Positions 53,275-62,525 are shown, numbered from the stretch's first letter. The stretch is DNA of 64,000 bases from Massilia sp. YIM B02769 (GCF_030411995.1 NZ_JASNRC010000009.1:225535-289534), one strand, 5' to 3'. The notes: a model not told the origin generated them from the sequence alone. Translations and numbers: made by a program.

Positions 53275-53298
53275 CTCCTTACCTGGCTGGAAAAACGC

Positions 53299-54786
53299 TT
53301 ACCAGCCCATGTCCTTCAGCAGCGGCAGCGTCAGGTCCTTCGGCGGCACCAGGATGTTGGTGAGGTCGGCGTTGATGTTCGGCTCCATCAGCAGGTTCGG
53401 CGAAGCCGTCACGTCCCAGTGCGAGACCGACGAGCCGCTGACCAGCGGATTCGGCGTGTACAGCAACGGACGGCCGAGACGGTCGGCGCCGGCGATGCGG
53501 GTCGGGTCCGAACCCAGCACGGCCGTGACCTGTCCCGGCTGGCCGCGCGTGCCGTAGCCCTTGGCCGCGGCCACCGCCGCGATCAGCGCCACGCCATCGG
53601 CCTGGCTGACACCGAAGGATGGAATCGTGATCGAACCGTCGGTGCCGCCCGGCAGCAGTGCGCCGGGGATGTTATTCGCCAGCACCACGCCAACCGCGCC
53701 CGCATCCTGCGCATTCTTGACCTTGATGGCGAAGGTGCAGCCGCCACGGCTGATGATCGGCACCTTGCCGCGCACCGCAGCCGCATTCGCGTTGTCGAAC
53801 GGACTGCAGCCCGGGCCGAGTTCGCCGCTCTGGGTGGCGATCGTGGTCAGCGCGCCGAGCGTGCCGGCGGGCGGCACGACGCCGAATGGCGAGGCGTTGA
53901 AGTCCATCTGCAGGTTGCCGCTCGATGCGGGCGACGAGGTTTTCAGGACCGGGATCGGGCGCAGGATCGAGGCGCCGGCCACCGCGTTCGGGCCGATCCA
54001 CGCCAGCTGCAGCGGGTTGATGGCCGAGGCGCGGCGCTGGGCCGCGGTCATGGCCAGCCAGGTCCTGCCCTGGGTGTTGTCGAACATGTGGCGTTCCCAG
54101 ATGCTCGGCACGCCGCCGGTGGCCACATAGGCCGAACCGTTTGCGTTCAGGCGGTTGCCGGTGGAGGTCTGGACCGTCAGCACCGAGAAGCCCAGGCCGT
54201 GGCCCAGTTCGTGCAGCAGGGTGGTGGCGAAGTTCACCTGGCTGCCGGCATTGCCGTCCAGGCCCAGGTAGAAGCCGCTGCCGTCCAGGCAGCCTGGTTT
54301 ACCGAGGTTGATGTTGAACTGGGTCTTGATGTCGACGTTGCCGTAGCCGCTGCCGTCATCCGGATTGCCGGCGCTCAGGTTCTCGCCGGCCAGCTTGTTG
54401 GCCAGCGCCTGCGGATACCAGGTGCCCGCCACGGAACCCGGGAAATCGCGCCAGATATTCCAGGCGCCGGCGCTGCCGAGGACGGCCGAGCTCGAGCTGC
54501 AGGTCAGGGCTTCCCAGCCGGCGCTGACGGTGATCGTGACATTGCTTTGCAGGTTGCGTTCCCAGATGTCGGCGACGTAGCGGTAGACGTTCAGGCGCTG
54601 CTGGCCGAGCGTGGTGCCCGGGTTGCCGCCGACCGGCGCCACCGGCGTGGTGTCGTTGAAGCCGACGCCGGCCGGGTCGCGGCTCTGGATGTTGATGGTG
54701 GCTGCCTGGCTGGCCGCGCAGGCGAGCAGGGCGGCGGCGGCGATGAGCGAGCGGGAGAGATGACGCGAGTGGTGAACTGGGCGCAT
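53299..54786 (-). CDS. Secreted PA-domain metalloprotease-like protein
   Basis: The 495-residue protein has a signal peptide, then a catalytic-type region with HELGHGLGF, the extended zinc motif HExxHxxGF of metzincin-like proteases, and a PA (protease-associated) insert at about 330-430 (RGGCTFAIKVKNAQDAGAVG, VLANNIPG). The C-terminus ends LPLLKDMGW. It should be an extracellular zinc peptidase. GGAG precedes the ATG. It follows the 141-residue secreted protein gene with a two-base gap, so the pair is one operon ending at the strong terminator. Confidence 0.88.
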   Translation of the reverse strand: MRPVHHSRHLSRSLIAAAALLACAASQAATINIQSRDPAGVGFNDTTPVAPVGGNPGTTLGQQRLNVYRYVADIWERNLQSNVTITVSAGWEALTCSSSSAVLGSAGAWNIWRDFPGSVAGTWYPQALANKLAGENLSAGNPDDGSGYGNVDIKTQFNINLGKPGCLDGSGFYLGLDGNAGSQVNFATTLLHELGHGLGFSVLTVQTSTGNRLNANGSAYVATGGVPSIWERHMFDNTQGRTWLAMTAAQRRASAINPLQLAWIGPNAVAGASILRPIPVLKTSSPASSGNLQMDFNASPFGVVPPAGTLGALTTIATQSGELGPGCSPFDNANAAAVRGKVPIISRGGCTFAIKVKNAQDAGAVGVVLANNIPGALLPGGTDGSITIPSFGVSQADGVALIAAVAAAKGYGTRGQPGQVTAVLGSDPTRIAGADRLGRPLLYTPNPLVSGSSVSHWDVTASPNLLMEPNINADLTNILVPPKDLTLPLLKDMGW

Positions 54787-54788
54787 GG

Positions 54789-55214
54789 TTACTCCGTGAC
54801 CGGGGTGAGGGTGTGGACGTGGCCGGCCGCGGCGGCACTGTCGGCGGCGCCGTGGGAATCGAAGCACTGGCTTTCGAGCGAGCCGTCGGGTTTGCGCACC
54901 ACGACCGAGGCGCTGATCATCTCGTCGGTCAGGCGCACGCCGGCGGCGCCGTTCGCGTTGAACTTCTGCAGGGTGGCTTCCGGCGCCTTGCGCATGGCGC
55001 TGGCCTTGCCGGACTGCCTCAGGGTCTCCGATTCGGCGGCGGTCGGGGCGCGCAGCTTGCCGGTCTCGGCATCGCGCACGACGGTCAGGTTATCGTTCGA
55101 TGGGGCGGGCGCGGCTTGCTGCGCGGCGGCCGGCAGGCTTGCCAGGCCCATGAGGGCGAGGCCGAGCCCGGCGGCGCACGACAGGCGCAGGCGGGACGTT
55201 ACTTTCTGTGACAT
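54789..55214 (-). CDS. Small secreted protein co-transcribed with PA-domain protease
   Basis: The 141-residue protein has a signal peptide (LSCAAGLGLALMGLASLPAA) and a mature part of about 110 residues with RDAETGKLRAPTAAESETLR and SVVVRKPDGSLESQCFDSHG. I do not recognise the family, though similar small proteins occur beside PA-domain proteases. AGGAG precedes the ATG by 7 bases. Co-expression suggests a chaperone, propeptide or inhibitor for the protease; this is inference from position only. Confidence 0.8.
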   Translation of the reverse strand: MSQKVTSRLRLSCAAGLGLALMGLASLPAAAQQAAPAPSNDNLTVVRDAETGKLRAPTAAESETLRQSGKASAMRKAPEATLQKFNANGAAGVRLTDEMISASVVVRKPDGSLESQCFDSHGAADSAAAAGHVHTLTPVTE

Positions 55215-55298
55215 GACGATCTCCTGGTAGCGATGTGTTCCAGAACGACGAAGGGCCGTGTGTGTTGGACGCCAGCCCGCAAGAAAAGTACTGCCGCT

Positions 55299-55940
55299 TC
55301 AGTTGCTGCGACGGCGGCGCGCAGCCGTCAGCGCAGCCAGGCCGCCGGCGAGGATGAGCATCGAGGCCGGTTCCGGCACCGCGTTCACGGCCAGGGTGTC
55401 GACGCCGACGTAGTTGGCGGCGTCGGCCGGACCGGTGTACTGCAGCGCGAAGCGCGCGGTCGAGTCGGCGCCCTGCGGGCCGATGTGGGCCTTGTACAGG
55501 GTCCATTCGCCGGTCGGGACGGTAAAGGCCGGTTCCAGGGTGAAATCGGTCAGCGAGGTGCTGCCGTTGCTGAAGCCGAAGGCGATCTGGTCGCTGTAGC
55601 CGGCGAGGGCGTCGGCGCGCAGCCAGAACGACACGATCACGTTCATCGCGGTGGAGAATTCGGGGGTGATCAGCCAGCTGGAGAGTTCGCCGCCGACGGG
55701 GGCGTTGTTGTAGTTGGAAGCGAGGTAGCTGTTGGCTGCGCCTTCCTGGGCCGGGAAGATGCTTTGGTCGCCCTGGTACCAGGCGGGCGTCGAGCCGCCG
55801 GGCGTGCCGGCGTTGTCGATGACCCAGCCCTTGCCGGCGAGGTCGCCGAGATTGTCGAACCCTTCGTTGATCAATGCGCCGGCCTGGGCCGATGCCGCGA
55901 CGCCTGAGAATGCCAGAACGAGCAGTGCTTTCTTCATCAT
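55299..55940 (-). CDS. PEP-CTERM protein with choice-of-anchor J-type domain
   Basis: The 213-residue product has a signal peptide (MMKKALLVLAFSGVAASAQA), a jelly-roll domain of the choice-of-anchor J kind (LINEGFDNLGDLAGKGWVID, ELSSWLITPEF, VSFWLRAD), and the exosortase signal VPEPASMLILAGGLAALTAA followed by RRRRSN. It is exported and anchored or processed by exosortase. GGAGG lies 8 bases before the first of two consecutive ATGs. A sigma-54 site lies 106 bases upstream, as for the other PEP-CTERM gene in the window. Confidence 0.93.
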   Translation of the reverse strand: MMKKALLVLAFSGVAASAQAGALINEGFDNLGDLAGKGWVIDNAGTPGGSTPAWYQGDQSIFPAQEGAANSYLASNYNNAPVGGELSSWLITPEFSTAMNVIVSFWLRADALAGYSDQIAFGFSNGSTSLTDFTLEPAFTVPTGEWTLYKAHIGPQGADSTARFALQYTGPADAANYVGVDTLAVNAVPEPASMLILAGGLAALTAARRRRSN

Positions 55941-56045
55941 GTAGTGCGCCTCCAAAGTGGTGAACAGTGGGGCGGCGTCGAGATAGCGGCTTCGGCGCAA
56001 CCCCCAGCTTGGCAACGGAAGCATTCCGTCGACGCTGGAGGCGTA

Positions 56046-56061
56046 TGCATATTGCGTGCCA
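56046..56061 (-). promoter_or_regulatory. Sigma-54 (-24/-12) promoter of second PEP-CTERM gene
   Basis: Reverse strand TGGCAC-GCAAT-ATGCA matches TGGCAC-N5-TTGCW with one mismatch. It points at the PEP-CTERM gene and is the only such site seen in this gap. Confidence 0.6.
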
Positions 56062-56163
56062 CTCAGCCATGTCATTGTTTTCGAAAGGAAAAATTACCAA
56101 TACGAAAAAACATGTCATCAACCTGTCAAAATTCTCGACAGGCTGTGGGAGTGGTCTTACATC

Positions 56164-57051
56164 CTAAGCCAGTGCACTGACCCAGTCGCGCAAGCCATCG
56201 ATGGCTTCTTCCTTCGACTTGGCCTCGATCTCGATCCAGGGCGCGCCGGCATACGAGGAGGGCATGGTGGCGATCAGGTCGGCATGCTGGCGGTCGTTGA
56301 AGCCTTCGCGCCCGTTCGAGATGTGCACCAGCTGGTGCGCCGGGTCGGGCCAGGTTTCGCGCGCCTTGGCCAGCATCTCGGCTACGCTCGGGTGCTCGTA
56401 GCTGTCGAGCTTTTCGTGCACGATGTGGTGGTGGGCATCGAACACCATCGGCACGCTGGCGCGCTTGCAGATCGCATAAATTTCCTCGGCGCTGTACGAA
56501 TACTCGTCGTTTTCCAGCGCCAGGCGGGTGCGGATGGCATCCGGCAGGCGCCCGATCGCCGCCACCAGGGCATCGGCCCGGTCCGACTTGCCGCCGTGGA
56601 TTTCCAGGATCGCCCAGGGCGAGCGCGGCTGCTTCAGCAAGTCCATGATGTCGGCGTGCATCTGCAGGATCTTGACGCTGTTTTCCACCACCGCCGGCGA
56701 ATCCGAACTCAGCACCACGAACTGGTCGGGGTGCATCACCAGGCGGATGCCGGCGGCGGTGGCGCGTTCGCCCGAGCGCGCCAGGATCGGCGCCAGGGTT
56801 TCCAGGATTTCGCGCCCGATCGGCTCGTCGGAAAACGGGAAGATCGAGGAGGGCAGGCGGTAAAGGGCGATGCCTGCCTTCTGGCAATAGCGCATGGCGT
56901 TGTCGAAGGTCTGGATGTTATCGCGGAAAATATCTTCCAGAATCTTGCGTTGCCCATCGAGCGATTGTTCGAGCAGGCGCTTGCGGGTGACGGTCCGGTA
57001 TCGGACCTCTTTTGATGCGGTAATGCATACCAGGCCGAGGTGGGGAGCCAT
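56164..57051 (-). CDS. uvsE: UV DNA damage repair endonuclease UvsE
   Basis: The 295-residue protein matches UvsE/UVDE: LGLVCITASKEVRYRTVTRK, YRLPSSIFPFS, the metal-binding strand residues in RLVMHPDQFVVLSS, ILEIHGGKSDR, ALENDEYSYSAEEI, and VFDAHHHIVH. It is a TIM-barrel nuclease that nicks DNA 5' of UV photoproducts, giving an excision pathway independent of UvrABC. It uses the ATG at 57051. It is a single gene with no repair partner beside it. Confidence 0.95.
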   Translation of the reverse strand: MAPHLGLVCITASKEVRYRTVTRKRLLEQSLDGQRKILEDIFRDNIQTFDNAMRYCQKAGIALYRLPSSIFPFSDEPIGREILETLAPILARSGERATAAGIRLVMHPDQFVVLSSDSPAVVENSVKILQMHADIMDLLKQPRSPWAILEIHGGKSDRADALVAAIGRLPDAIRTRLALENDEYSYSAEEIYAICKRASVPMVFDAHHHIVHEKLDSYEHPSVAEMLAKARETWPDPAHQLVHISNGREGFNDRQHADLIATMPSSYAGAPWIEIEAKSKEEAIDGLRDWVSALA

Positions 57052-57338
57052 AGGTTTCTCGCAGGATGACGTTGAAACCAGTATAGGCGTTCGGTCGGCC
57101 GGCGAGAGCGCGGTTGCGGATGGGCACGCCTGCCTGGCAGCGTCCGGCGACGCGGCGCGCGTCTCATCGTGAAGGCACGTGTTGCGTCAATGACGCAGTG
57201 TCTACCGTCAGCCTGGGCGTTGGTGTCGGAGGAGGCCGGGGCCGCCAGGCTCCCCTCTGGAAGAGGCCTGTAATTTGCTATGCTAGCGGATGATCCCGCG
57301 CCGCAGATGGCCGGACATTGATTGATGGAGCGCCACAC

Positions 57339-57872
57339 ATGGCATCGTTGCAAGACCAATTTTTAAAAGCCGGCCTGGTCAACAAGGGCAAGGCCAAGCA
57401 GGTTCAACAGGAAAAGAGCAAGCAGGAAAAGATCGACCGCCGGCACGGCACGCAGAGCGTGGACGAAGCCAAGCTGGCGGCGGCCGAGCTGCAGCGCAAG
57501 AATGCCGAACGTGCGCGCGAAATGAACGCCCAGCGCGACGCGGCCGCCCTGCAGAAGGCGATCATGGCGCAGATCCTCGACCTGGTGCAGAAGAACCGCC
57601 AGGGCAAGGGCAACGGCGACATCGCCTACAACTTCACGCACAACAGCAAGATCGAGCGCATCCACGTGTCCGCCAAGGTGCAGGAACACCTGATGGCCGG
57701 GCGCCTGGTGATCGTGCGCCTGGGCGACGCCACCGAACTGGTGCCGCGCGTGATCGGCGAAAAGATCGCCCAGCGCGATGCCTCGCTGGTGGTGCAGGTG
57801 AAGAAGGCGGCCGAGGTCGATCCGGACGATCCGTACGCGGCTTACCAGATTCCAGACGACCTGATGTGGTAA
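57339..57872 (+). CDS. DUF2058 (YaiL-like) protein
   Basis: The 177-residue protein has the DUF2058 layout: MASLQDQFLKAGLVNKGKAK, a long charged coiled-coil (about 20-80, rich in Lys, Glu and Gln), and the C-terminal domain with AYNFTHNSKIERIHVSAKVQ and YAAYQIPDDLMW. The family is widespread in proteobacteria and annotated as nucleoprotein or polyphosphate associated, without a settled function. GGAG precedes the ATG. It is a single gene in a 64-base to 110-base spaced series of plus-strand genes leading into the TelA/TerD cluster. Confidence 0.93.
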   Translation: MASLQDQFLKAGLVNKGKAKQVQQEKSKQEKIDRRHGTQSVDEAKLAAAELQRKNAERAREMNAQRDAAALQKAIMAQILDLVQKNRQGKGNGDIAYNFTHNSKIERIHVSAKVQEHLMAGRLVIVRLGDATELVPRVIGEKIAQRDASLVVQVKKAAEVDPDDPYAAYQIPDDLMW

Positions 57873-57985
57873 GCGCCGCCAGGCGGGCAGGAGGGCAGAC
57901 TTTGCATTTGCTCTACTGAAACTCGCGCAGCGTGTTTTTCCGGTGGTAAGCTATTCATGTTGTCACTTCAACCTGAAGGAAAGTC

Positions 57986-59113
57986 ATGAAACCGCTGTTC
58001 TCCTCCGACGAAGAAGCGAACGCCGTGCCGCCGGCGCCCACCGCCGCTCCCGCGCCCTCGCTGCCGCCGCTGTTCGATCCTGCCGGCACGACAGGCGCAT
58101 TGCCGGCCTTGCGTCCGGAGGCGAACGTGGCGCCGCAGGTGCGGGTCGACATCTCCGGCATCGACGACAAGGCCATCGAGGCCCTGGGCGGCTCCACCGG
58201 CGCCGGCGTGGCCAGGGTGTCGGCCAAGCTGCTCGGCACCGTGCGCGCCTCGGATGCGGACGTGTTCGGCACCCAGCTGAACGAACTGATCGCCACCTCG
58301 AAGGGCCTGGACCCGGCCAAGCTGCGCTCGGGCGGCCTGCTGTCGCGCGTGACGAACATGTTCGGCTCGGTGAAGGAAAAGATGCTGTCGCAGTACCAGG
58401 TGGTCGAATCGCGGATGGACACCCTGGTTGGCGAGATGACGCGCCACGCCAACGTGCACCGCAAGCGTATCCAGGATTTCGACGAGATGTACAAGGGCCT
58501 GGAAACCTATTACCAGGGCCTGGACGCCGACGTGAAGAAGGGCGAAGCCTGGGCCGAGCGCCTGCGCCAGGCGGTGGCCCAGCAAGCCGCGCCGACCAAC
58601 GCCTTCGAAGCCCAGCAGGCCACCGAACTGAAGCGCCGCCTGGAGCGGCTGGAAAAGCGCATCGACGACCTGCGCCGCGCCATGCTGATGGCCACCCAGA
58701 TGGTGCCGCAGATCCGCCTGTCGCAAGACAATGCGCGCGCCCTGACCGACACCTTCACCGACATCGTGAATGTGTCGATTCCGGCCTGGCGCAACGTGTT
58801 TTCGCTCTACCTGCTGCAACTCGAAGCCAAGCAGAGCGCGGCCGTGGCGAACGCGGCCTACGACGCCACCGACGCGGCCTTCCGCGCCCAGGCCGACATG
58901 CTGCTGGAAAATACCGAGACCGTGGCCCGCGCCAAGCAGCGTTCCCTGGTCAGCCTGGAAACCGCCCAGCACGTGCAGACGCAATTGATCACCGCGTTCG
59001 ACAAGCTGGAACAGATTTCGAACGAAGGCCAGCAGCGCCGCAAGGACGAGCTGCCGAAGCTGCAGGAACTCGAGCGCGAGCTGATCGCGCGCTTCTCGCC
59101 GGGCGGGGCGTAA
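57986..59113 (+). CDS. TelA family toxic anion resistance protein
   Basis: The 375-residue protein has a Pro-rich acidic N-terminus (about 1-50) and the helical TelA domain: NELIATSKGLDPAKLRSGGL, SRVTNMFGSVKEKMLSQYQV, LEKRIDDLRRAMLMATQMVP and VSLETAQHVQTQLITAFDKL. TelA homologues are tied to tellurite resistance, phage and stress tolerance, and appear with TerD proteins, as here. AAGGAAAG precedes the ATG. TerD begins 61 bases downstream, so TelA, TerD and the following unknown form one operon. Confidence 0.93.
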   Translation: MKPLFSSDEEANAVPPAPTAAPAPSLPPLFDPAGTTGALPALRPEANVAPQVRVDISGIDDKAIEALGGSTGAGVARVSAKLLGTVRASDADVFGTQLNELIATSKGLDPAKLRSGGLLSRVTNMFGSVKEKMLSQYQVVESRMDTLVGEMTRHANVHRKRIQDFDEMYKGLETYYQGLDADVKKGEAWAERLRQAVAQQAAPTNAFEAQQATELKRRLERLEKRIDDLRRAMLMATQMVPQIRLSQDNARALTDTFTDIVNVSIPAWRNVFSLYLLQLEAKQSAAVANAAYDATDAAFRAQADMLLENTETVARAKQRSLVSLETAQHVQTQLITAFDKLEQISNEGQQRRKDELPKLQELERELIARFSPGGA

Positions 59114-59174
59114 GCAAGTTGCTCCGCTCGTGCAAGCGGGCGACAATATTCATTTCACCATACAAGGAACCTTC

Positions 59175-59762
59175 ATGTCGACGACGCTCGAAACCGGCCA
59201 TCGCATCAACCTCGAAAAAACGGCGCCCGGCCTGAAGCGCGTTCGTATCGGTCTGGGCTGGAAGGTCAACGCGGCCGACGGCCAGGCCTTCGATCTCGAC
59301 TCCTCGGTCTTCCTGTGCCGCAAGGACGCGAACGACGATCCGGTCATGATCAGCAACGCCCACTTCGTCTATTACAACCACACCACCTCGCCCGATGGCG
59401 CGGTGGTGCACTCGGGCGACAACCGCACCGGCGACCGGGATGGCGACGATGAAGTCATCACCGTCGACCTGGCCCGCGTCGATCCGGCGGTCATGGAAAT
59501 GCCGATCGTGGTCACCATCCACGACGCCGAGGTGCGCAAGCAGAACTTCGGCCGCGTCTCCGGCGCCTACGTGAAGATCTACAACGACGAGACCGGCGAA
59601 GCGATCGCGCAATACGACCTGACCGAAGACTACTCGGACAAGACCGCGCTGCAGTTCGGCTCGCTGTACCGCCGCGACGGCGAATGGCGCTTCCACGCGG
59701 TCGGTGCCGGCTTCAAGCTGAACCTGGCCACCTTCATCCGCAAGCTCGGCGGCACCGTCTGA
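59175..59762 (+). CDS. TerD family calcium-binding stress protein
   Basis: The 195-residue protein is a full TerD domain: RVRIGLGWKVNAADGQAFDL, SSVFLCRKDANDD, the double calcium site in VHSGDNRTGDRDGDDEVI, and VTIHDAEVRKQNFGRVSGAY. TerD proteins bind Ca2+ and act with TelA/TerC-type partners in tellurite, phage and envelope stress responses. It is preceded by AAGGAA at a suitable distance. The acidic site is intact, so calcium binding is expected. Confidence 0.95.
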   Translation: MSTTLETGHRINLEKTAPGLKRVRIGLGWKVNAADGQAFDLDSSVFLCRKDANDDPVMISNAHFVYYNHTTSPDGAVVHSGDNRTGDRDGDDEVITVDLARVDPAVMEMPIVVTIHDAEVRKQNFGRVSGAYVKIYNDETGEAIAQYDLTEDYSDKTALQFGSLYRRDGEWRFHAVGAGFKLNLATFIRKLGGTV

Positions 59763-59823
59763 GACGGGCCCGCGCCGCCCAGTTTTGCCGCAATCGACGT
59801 GCCGAGTAGGGGATGACTGAGCG

Positions 59824-60714
59824 ATGACGCAGCAGAAACCCAAGGCTTTCGATTTCGGCGCGGAGCCGGAGCGGGCCACGGCGCCGGCGCCTGGCCCGGC
59901 CTCCAGCCCGGCCGGCCCGCAGGCCTTCGACTACGGCGAGGCCGAGGAAGCGCCTGCGCCTGTCACGCCGCCGAAGGCCTTGTCGTTCGACGATCTTCCC
60001 GCCGTGCCGGCGGCCTCGAACCTCACCCGCAAGGCCGCACCCAGGGCCTTGTTCGACAGCGAAGACCATCCGGCGGTGCGCGACGCGCTGGCAAGCGCCA
60101 GTGCCGACTATCCGACCCTGTATGCGCAGGCCGAAGGGCGCCTGGCCATCCTGTTCCGGCGCATCCTGCCGGTGAAACTGTCGCTGGTCACGGACTGGGC
60201 CGAGGAGCCTTTGCTGGAGCAGGCCGCGCTGCTCCAGCCCATCACCGAACTGGTCTTGAAGTTCACGCAGATGGGCGTGCCGGCGCAGCTGGACGCCGCG
60301 CTCGAGAGTACGCGCGCACCGAGCGGCATGTTCGGCAAGCTGTTCCGCCGTTCGCAATCGCCGGCCGAGTTCAAGCCGGCGCTGACCGCATCGCGCGCGC
60401 AGCTGCTGCAGCTGATGGCGGACAGCGAAGTCGCCGTGCGCAACCTGGAAGCGTCGGCGCAGAACCTGGGCCTGCACGGGGCGGTGCTGGCGGTGGTGGC
60501 GACACTCGCGGCCAATTCGCCGGATGCGGCCTTGCTCGATGCGCTTACCCAGCGCCGCACATTGATCGGACAGGCGGTGCGCCAGGCGGAACTGTCGATC
60601 CTGCAGATGGGGCAGGTGCGCCAGCAGGCGGCCGAGCTGATCGCGCAGGTGTCGTCGTTCCTGACGGTGACCTTGCCGGCGCAGGAGATGGCGCAGGCGC
60701 AGGGTGGCGCGTGA
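59824..60714 (+). CDS. Helical hypothetical protein of the TelA-TerD cluster
   Basis: The 296-residue protein starts with a Pro/Ala-rich disordered region carrying repeated short motifs (KAFDFG, QAFDYG, KALSFDD, RALFDSE within the first 75 residues) and continues as an all-helical domain (about 80-290; for example EPLLEQAALLQPITELVLKF and TASRAQLLQLMADSEVAVRN) reminiscent of TelA helices. The TelA protein itself starts with PLFSSDEE and PPLFDPA, so the two N-termini share the idea of an aromatic residue in an acidic context. I do not recognise a named family. It follows TerD by 61 bases in the same direction and probably acts in the same complex. Confidence 0.8.
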   Translation: MTQQKPKAFDFGAEPERATAPAPGPASSPAGPQAFDYGEAEEAPAPVTPPKALSFDDLPAVPAASNLTRKAAPRALFDSEDHPAVRDALASASADYPTLYAQAEGRLAILFRRILPVKLSLVTDWAEEPLLEQAALLQPITELVLKFTQMGVPAQLDAALESTRAPSGMFGKLFRRSQSPAEFKPALTASRAQLLQLMADSEVAVRNLEASAQNLGLHGAVLAVVATLAANSPDAALLDALTQRRTLIGQAVRQAELSILQMGQVRQQAAELIAQVSSFLTVTLPAQEMAQAQGGA

Positions 60715-60759
60715 TGACGCGCATTTGCGCGCCACCATTTGCCCAGGCAGGCTGCCCGG

Positions 60760-61437
60760 CTAGGCCAGCAGCCTGATCAGGGCCTGTGCGGCTTCTTCGG
60801 ACGACGCCGGATTCTGGCCGGTGACCAGCTTGCCATCGGTGAGCACAAACGATGCCCAGTCGGCGCCGCGTTCGTACTGGCCACCGTTTTGCTTGAGCAT
60901 GTCTTCGACCAGGAAAGGCACAACCTCCGTCAGGCCTACCGCTTCTTCTTCGGTGTTGGTGAAACCGGTCACGCGCTTGCCCTTGACCAGCGGCTGGCCA
61001 TCGGCGCCTTTTACGTGCCGCAGCACGCCAGGGGCGTGGCAGACGACGGCAACCGGCTTGCCGGCAGCGGCCATGGCTTCGATCAGCGCGATCGAGGTCT
61101 TGTCCTCGGCCAGGTCCCACAGCGGGCCATGGCCGCCGGGATAGAAGACGGCGTCGAAATCGTCAGCCTTCACCTCGGCCAGCTTGCCGGTGGACGCCAG
61201 CACGGCCTGGGCGGCGGCGTCGTCCTTGAAGCGCCTGGTCGCATCGGTCTGCGCATCCGGCGCGTCGCTTTTCGGGTCGAGCGGCGGCTGGCCGCCCTCG
61301 GGCGAGACCACGGTGATCGTGGCGCCGGCATCCTTCAGCGCGTAGTACGGTGCGGCGAACTCTTCCAGCCAGAAGCCGGTTTGCTTGCCGGTGTTGCCCA
61401 GCTGCGCGTGCGAAGTCAATACCATCAAAATGTTCAT
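60760..61437 (-). CDS. DJ-1/PfpI family type 1 glutamine amidotransferase-like protein
   Basis: The 225-residue protein has the HchA/DJ-1 core: GFWLEEFAAPYYALKDAG with conserved acidic residue at E26, FYPGGHGPLWDL, and the nucleophile elbow AVVCHAPGVL with C133-H134. This group includes glyoxalase III-type deglycases and proteases. AGGAGG precedes the ATG. The reductase gene ends 23 bases upstream on the same strand, so they may be one operon dealing with reactive carbonyls; that is inference from families and spacing. Confidence 0.93.
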   Translation of the reverse strand: MNILMVLTSHAQLGNTGKQTGFWLEEFAAPYYALKDAGATITVVSPEGGQPPLDPKSDAPDAQTDATRRFKDDAAAQAVLASTGKLAEVKADDFDAVFYPGGHGPLWDLAEDKTSIALIEAMAAAGKPVAVVCHAPGVLRHVKGADGQPLVKGKRVTGFTNTEEEAVGLTEVVPFLVEDMLKQNGGQYERGADWASFVLTDGKLVTGQNPASSEEAAQALIRLLA

Positions 61438-61460
61438 GTGATCCTCCTGTAGACGTGTCG

Positions 61461-62492
61461 TCAGTCGGCGACGTGGATGATGAGCTTGCCAAAGTTCTTG
61501 CCTTCAAGCAGACCGATGAATGCTTGCGGCGCGTTCTCGAGACCTTCCACGATATCCTCGCGGAACTTGATCTTTCCTTCCTGGAGCCAGCTGCGCATCT
61601 GGCCATGGAACTCGCCGTAGCGCGAACCATAGTCGTCGAAGATGATGAAGCCCTGCATGCGGATACGCTTGGTCAGGATGGTGCGCGCCAGCAGGCCGAT
61701 ACGGTCGGGACCGTCGGGCAGGCCGGTGGCGTTGTAGTCGGCGATCAGGCCGCATACGGGAATGCGCGCCTTGGTGTTAAGCAAGGGCAGCACGGCGTCG
61801 AACACGGCGCCGCCGACGTTTTCGAAATACACGTCGATGCCGTCCGGGCAGGCCGCGGCCAGCTGTGCGGCGAAGTCGGGAGCGCGGTGATCGATGCAGG
61901 CGTCGAAGCCGAGTTCGTCCACGACATAGCGGCACTTGTCGGCGCCGCCGGCGATACCGACCGCGCGCGCGCCCTTGATGTTCGCGATCTGGCCGACGAG
62001 CGAGCCGACCGCGCCGCTGGCGGCGGCCACCACCACCGTCTCGCCCGGCTGCGGCTGGCCGATGTCGAGCAGGCCCATGTAGGCGGTAAAGCCCGGCATG
62101 CCGAGCACGCCGAGGGCGCGCGAGGCCAGCCGTGGGTCATCGTCGAGCTTGTTCAGCCCGGCACCGTCCGACAGGGCATAGTCCTGCCAGCCGCTGTAGC
62201 CCAGCACCAGCTGGCCGGCCGCGAAATCCGGGTGGCGCGACGCTTCCACGCGCGAGACGGTGCCGCCGACCATCACGGCGCCAATCTCGACAGAGGCAGC
62301 ATAGGACTTGGCCGCGCTGATACGCCCGCGCATGTAGGGGTCGAGCGACAGGTAAAGGGTGCGCAGCAGTACCTGGCCCTCTTGCGGTTGCGGCACCGGC
62401 GATTCGGTCATGCGGAAGGTACTCGCATCGGGTGCGCCGTGCGGGCGCTGCTGCAGCACCAGGGCGCGGTTCATGGCATTAGTTTGTGGCAT
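61461..62492 (-). CDS. NADP-dependent oxidoreductase (MDR superfamily, CurA/leukotriene B4 dehydrogenase type)
   Basis: The 343-residue protein is a zinc-free medium-chain reductase: LYLSLDPYMRGRI, then VVVAAASGAVGSLVGQIANI (Rossmann nucleotide site), GADKCRYVVDELGFD, and FENVGGAVFDAVLPLLN. This subfamily reduces alpha,beta-unsaturated carbonyls such as curcumin and 2-alkenals with NADPH. GGAGAAA precedes the ATG. It is followed closely by the DJ-1-type gene, which fits a shared role in carbonyl detoxification. Confidence 0.94.
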   Translation of the reverse strand: MPQTNAMNRALVLQQRPHGAPDASTFRMTESPVPQPQEGQVLLRTLYLSLDPYMRGRISAAKSYAASVEIGAVMVGGTVSRVEASRHPDFAAGQLVLGYSGWQDYALSDGAGLNKLDDDPRLASRALGVLGMPGFTAYMGLLDIGQPQPGETVVVAAASGAVGSLVGQIANIKGARAVGIAGGADKCRYVVDELGFDACIDHRAPDFAAQLAAACPDGIDVYFENVGGAVFDAVLPLLNTKARIPVCGLIADYNATGLPDGPDRIGLLARTILTKRIRMQGFIIFDDYGSRYGEFHGQMRSWLQEGKIKFREDIVEGLENAPQAFIGLLEGKNFGKLIIHVAD

Positions 62493-62525
62493 GTTTGTTT
62501 CTCCGTTGTGAGAGCGTGGTGCGGT

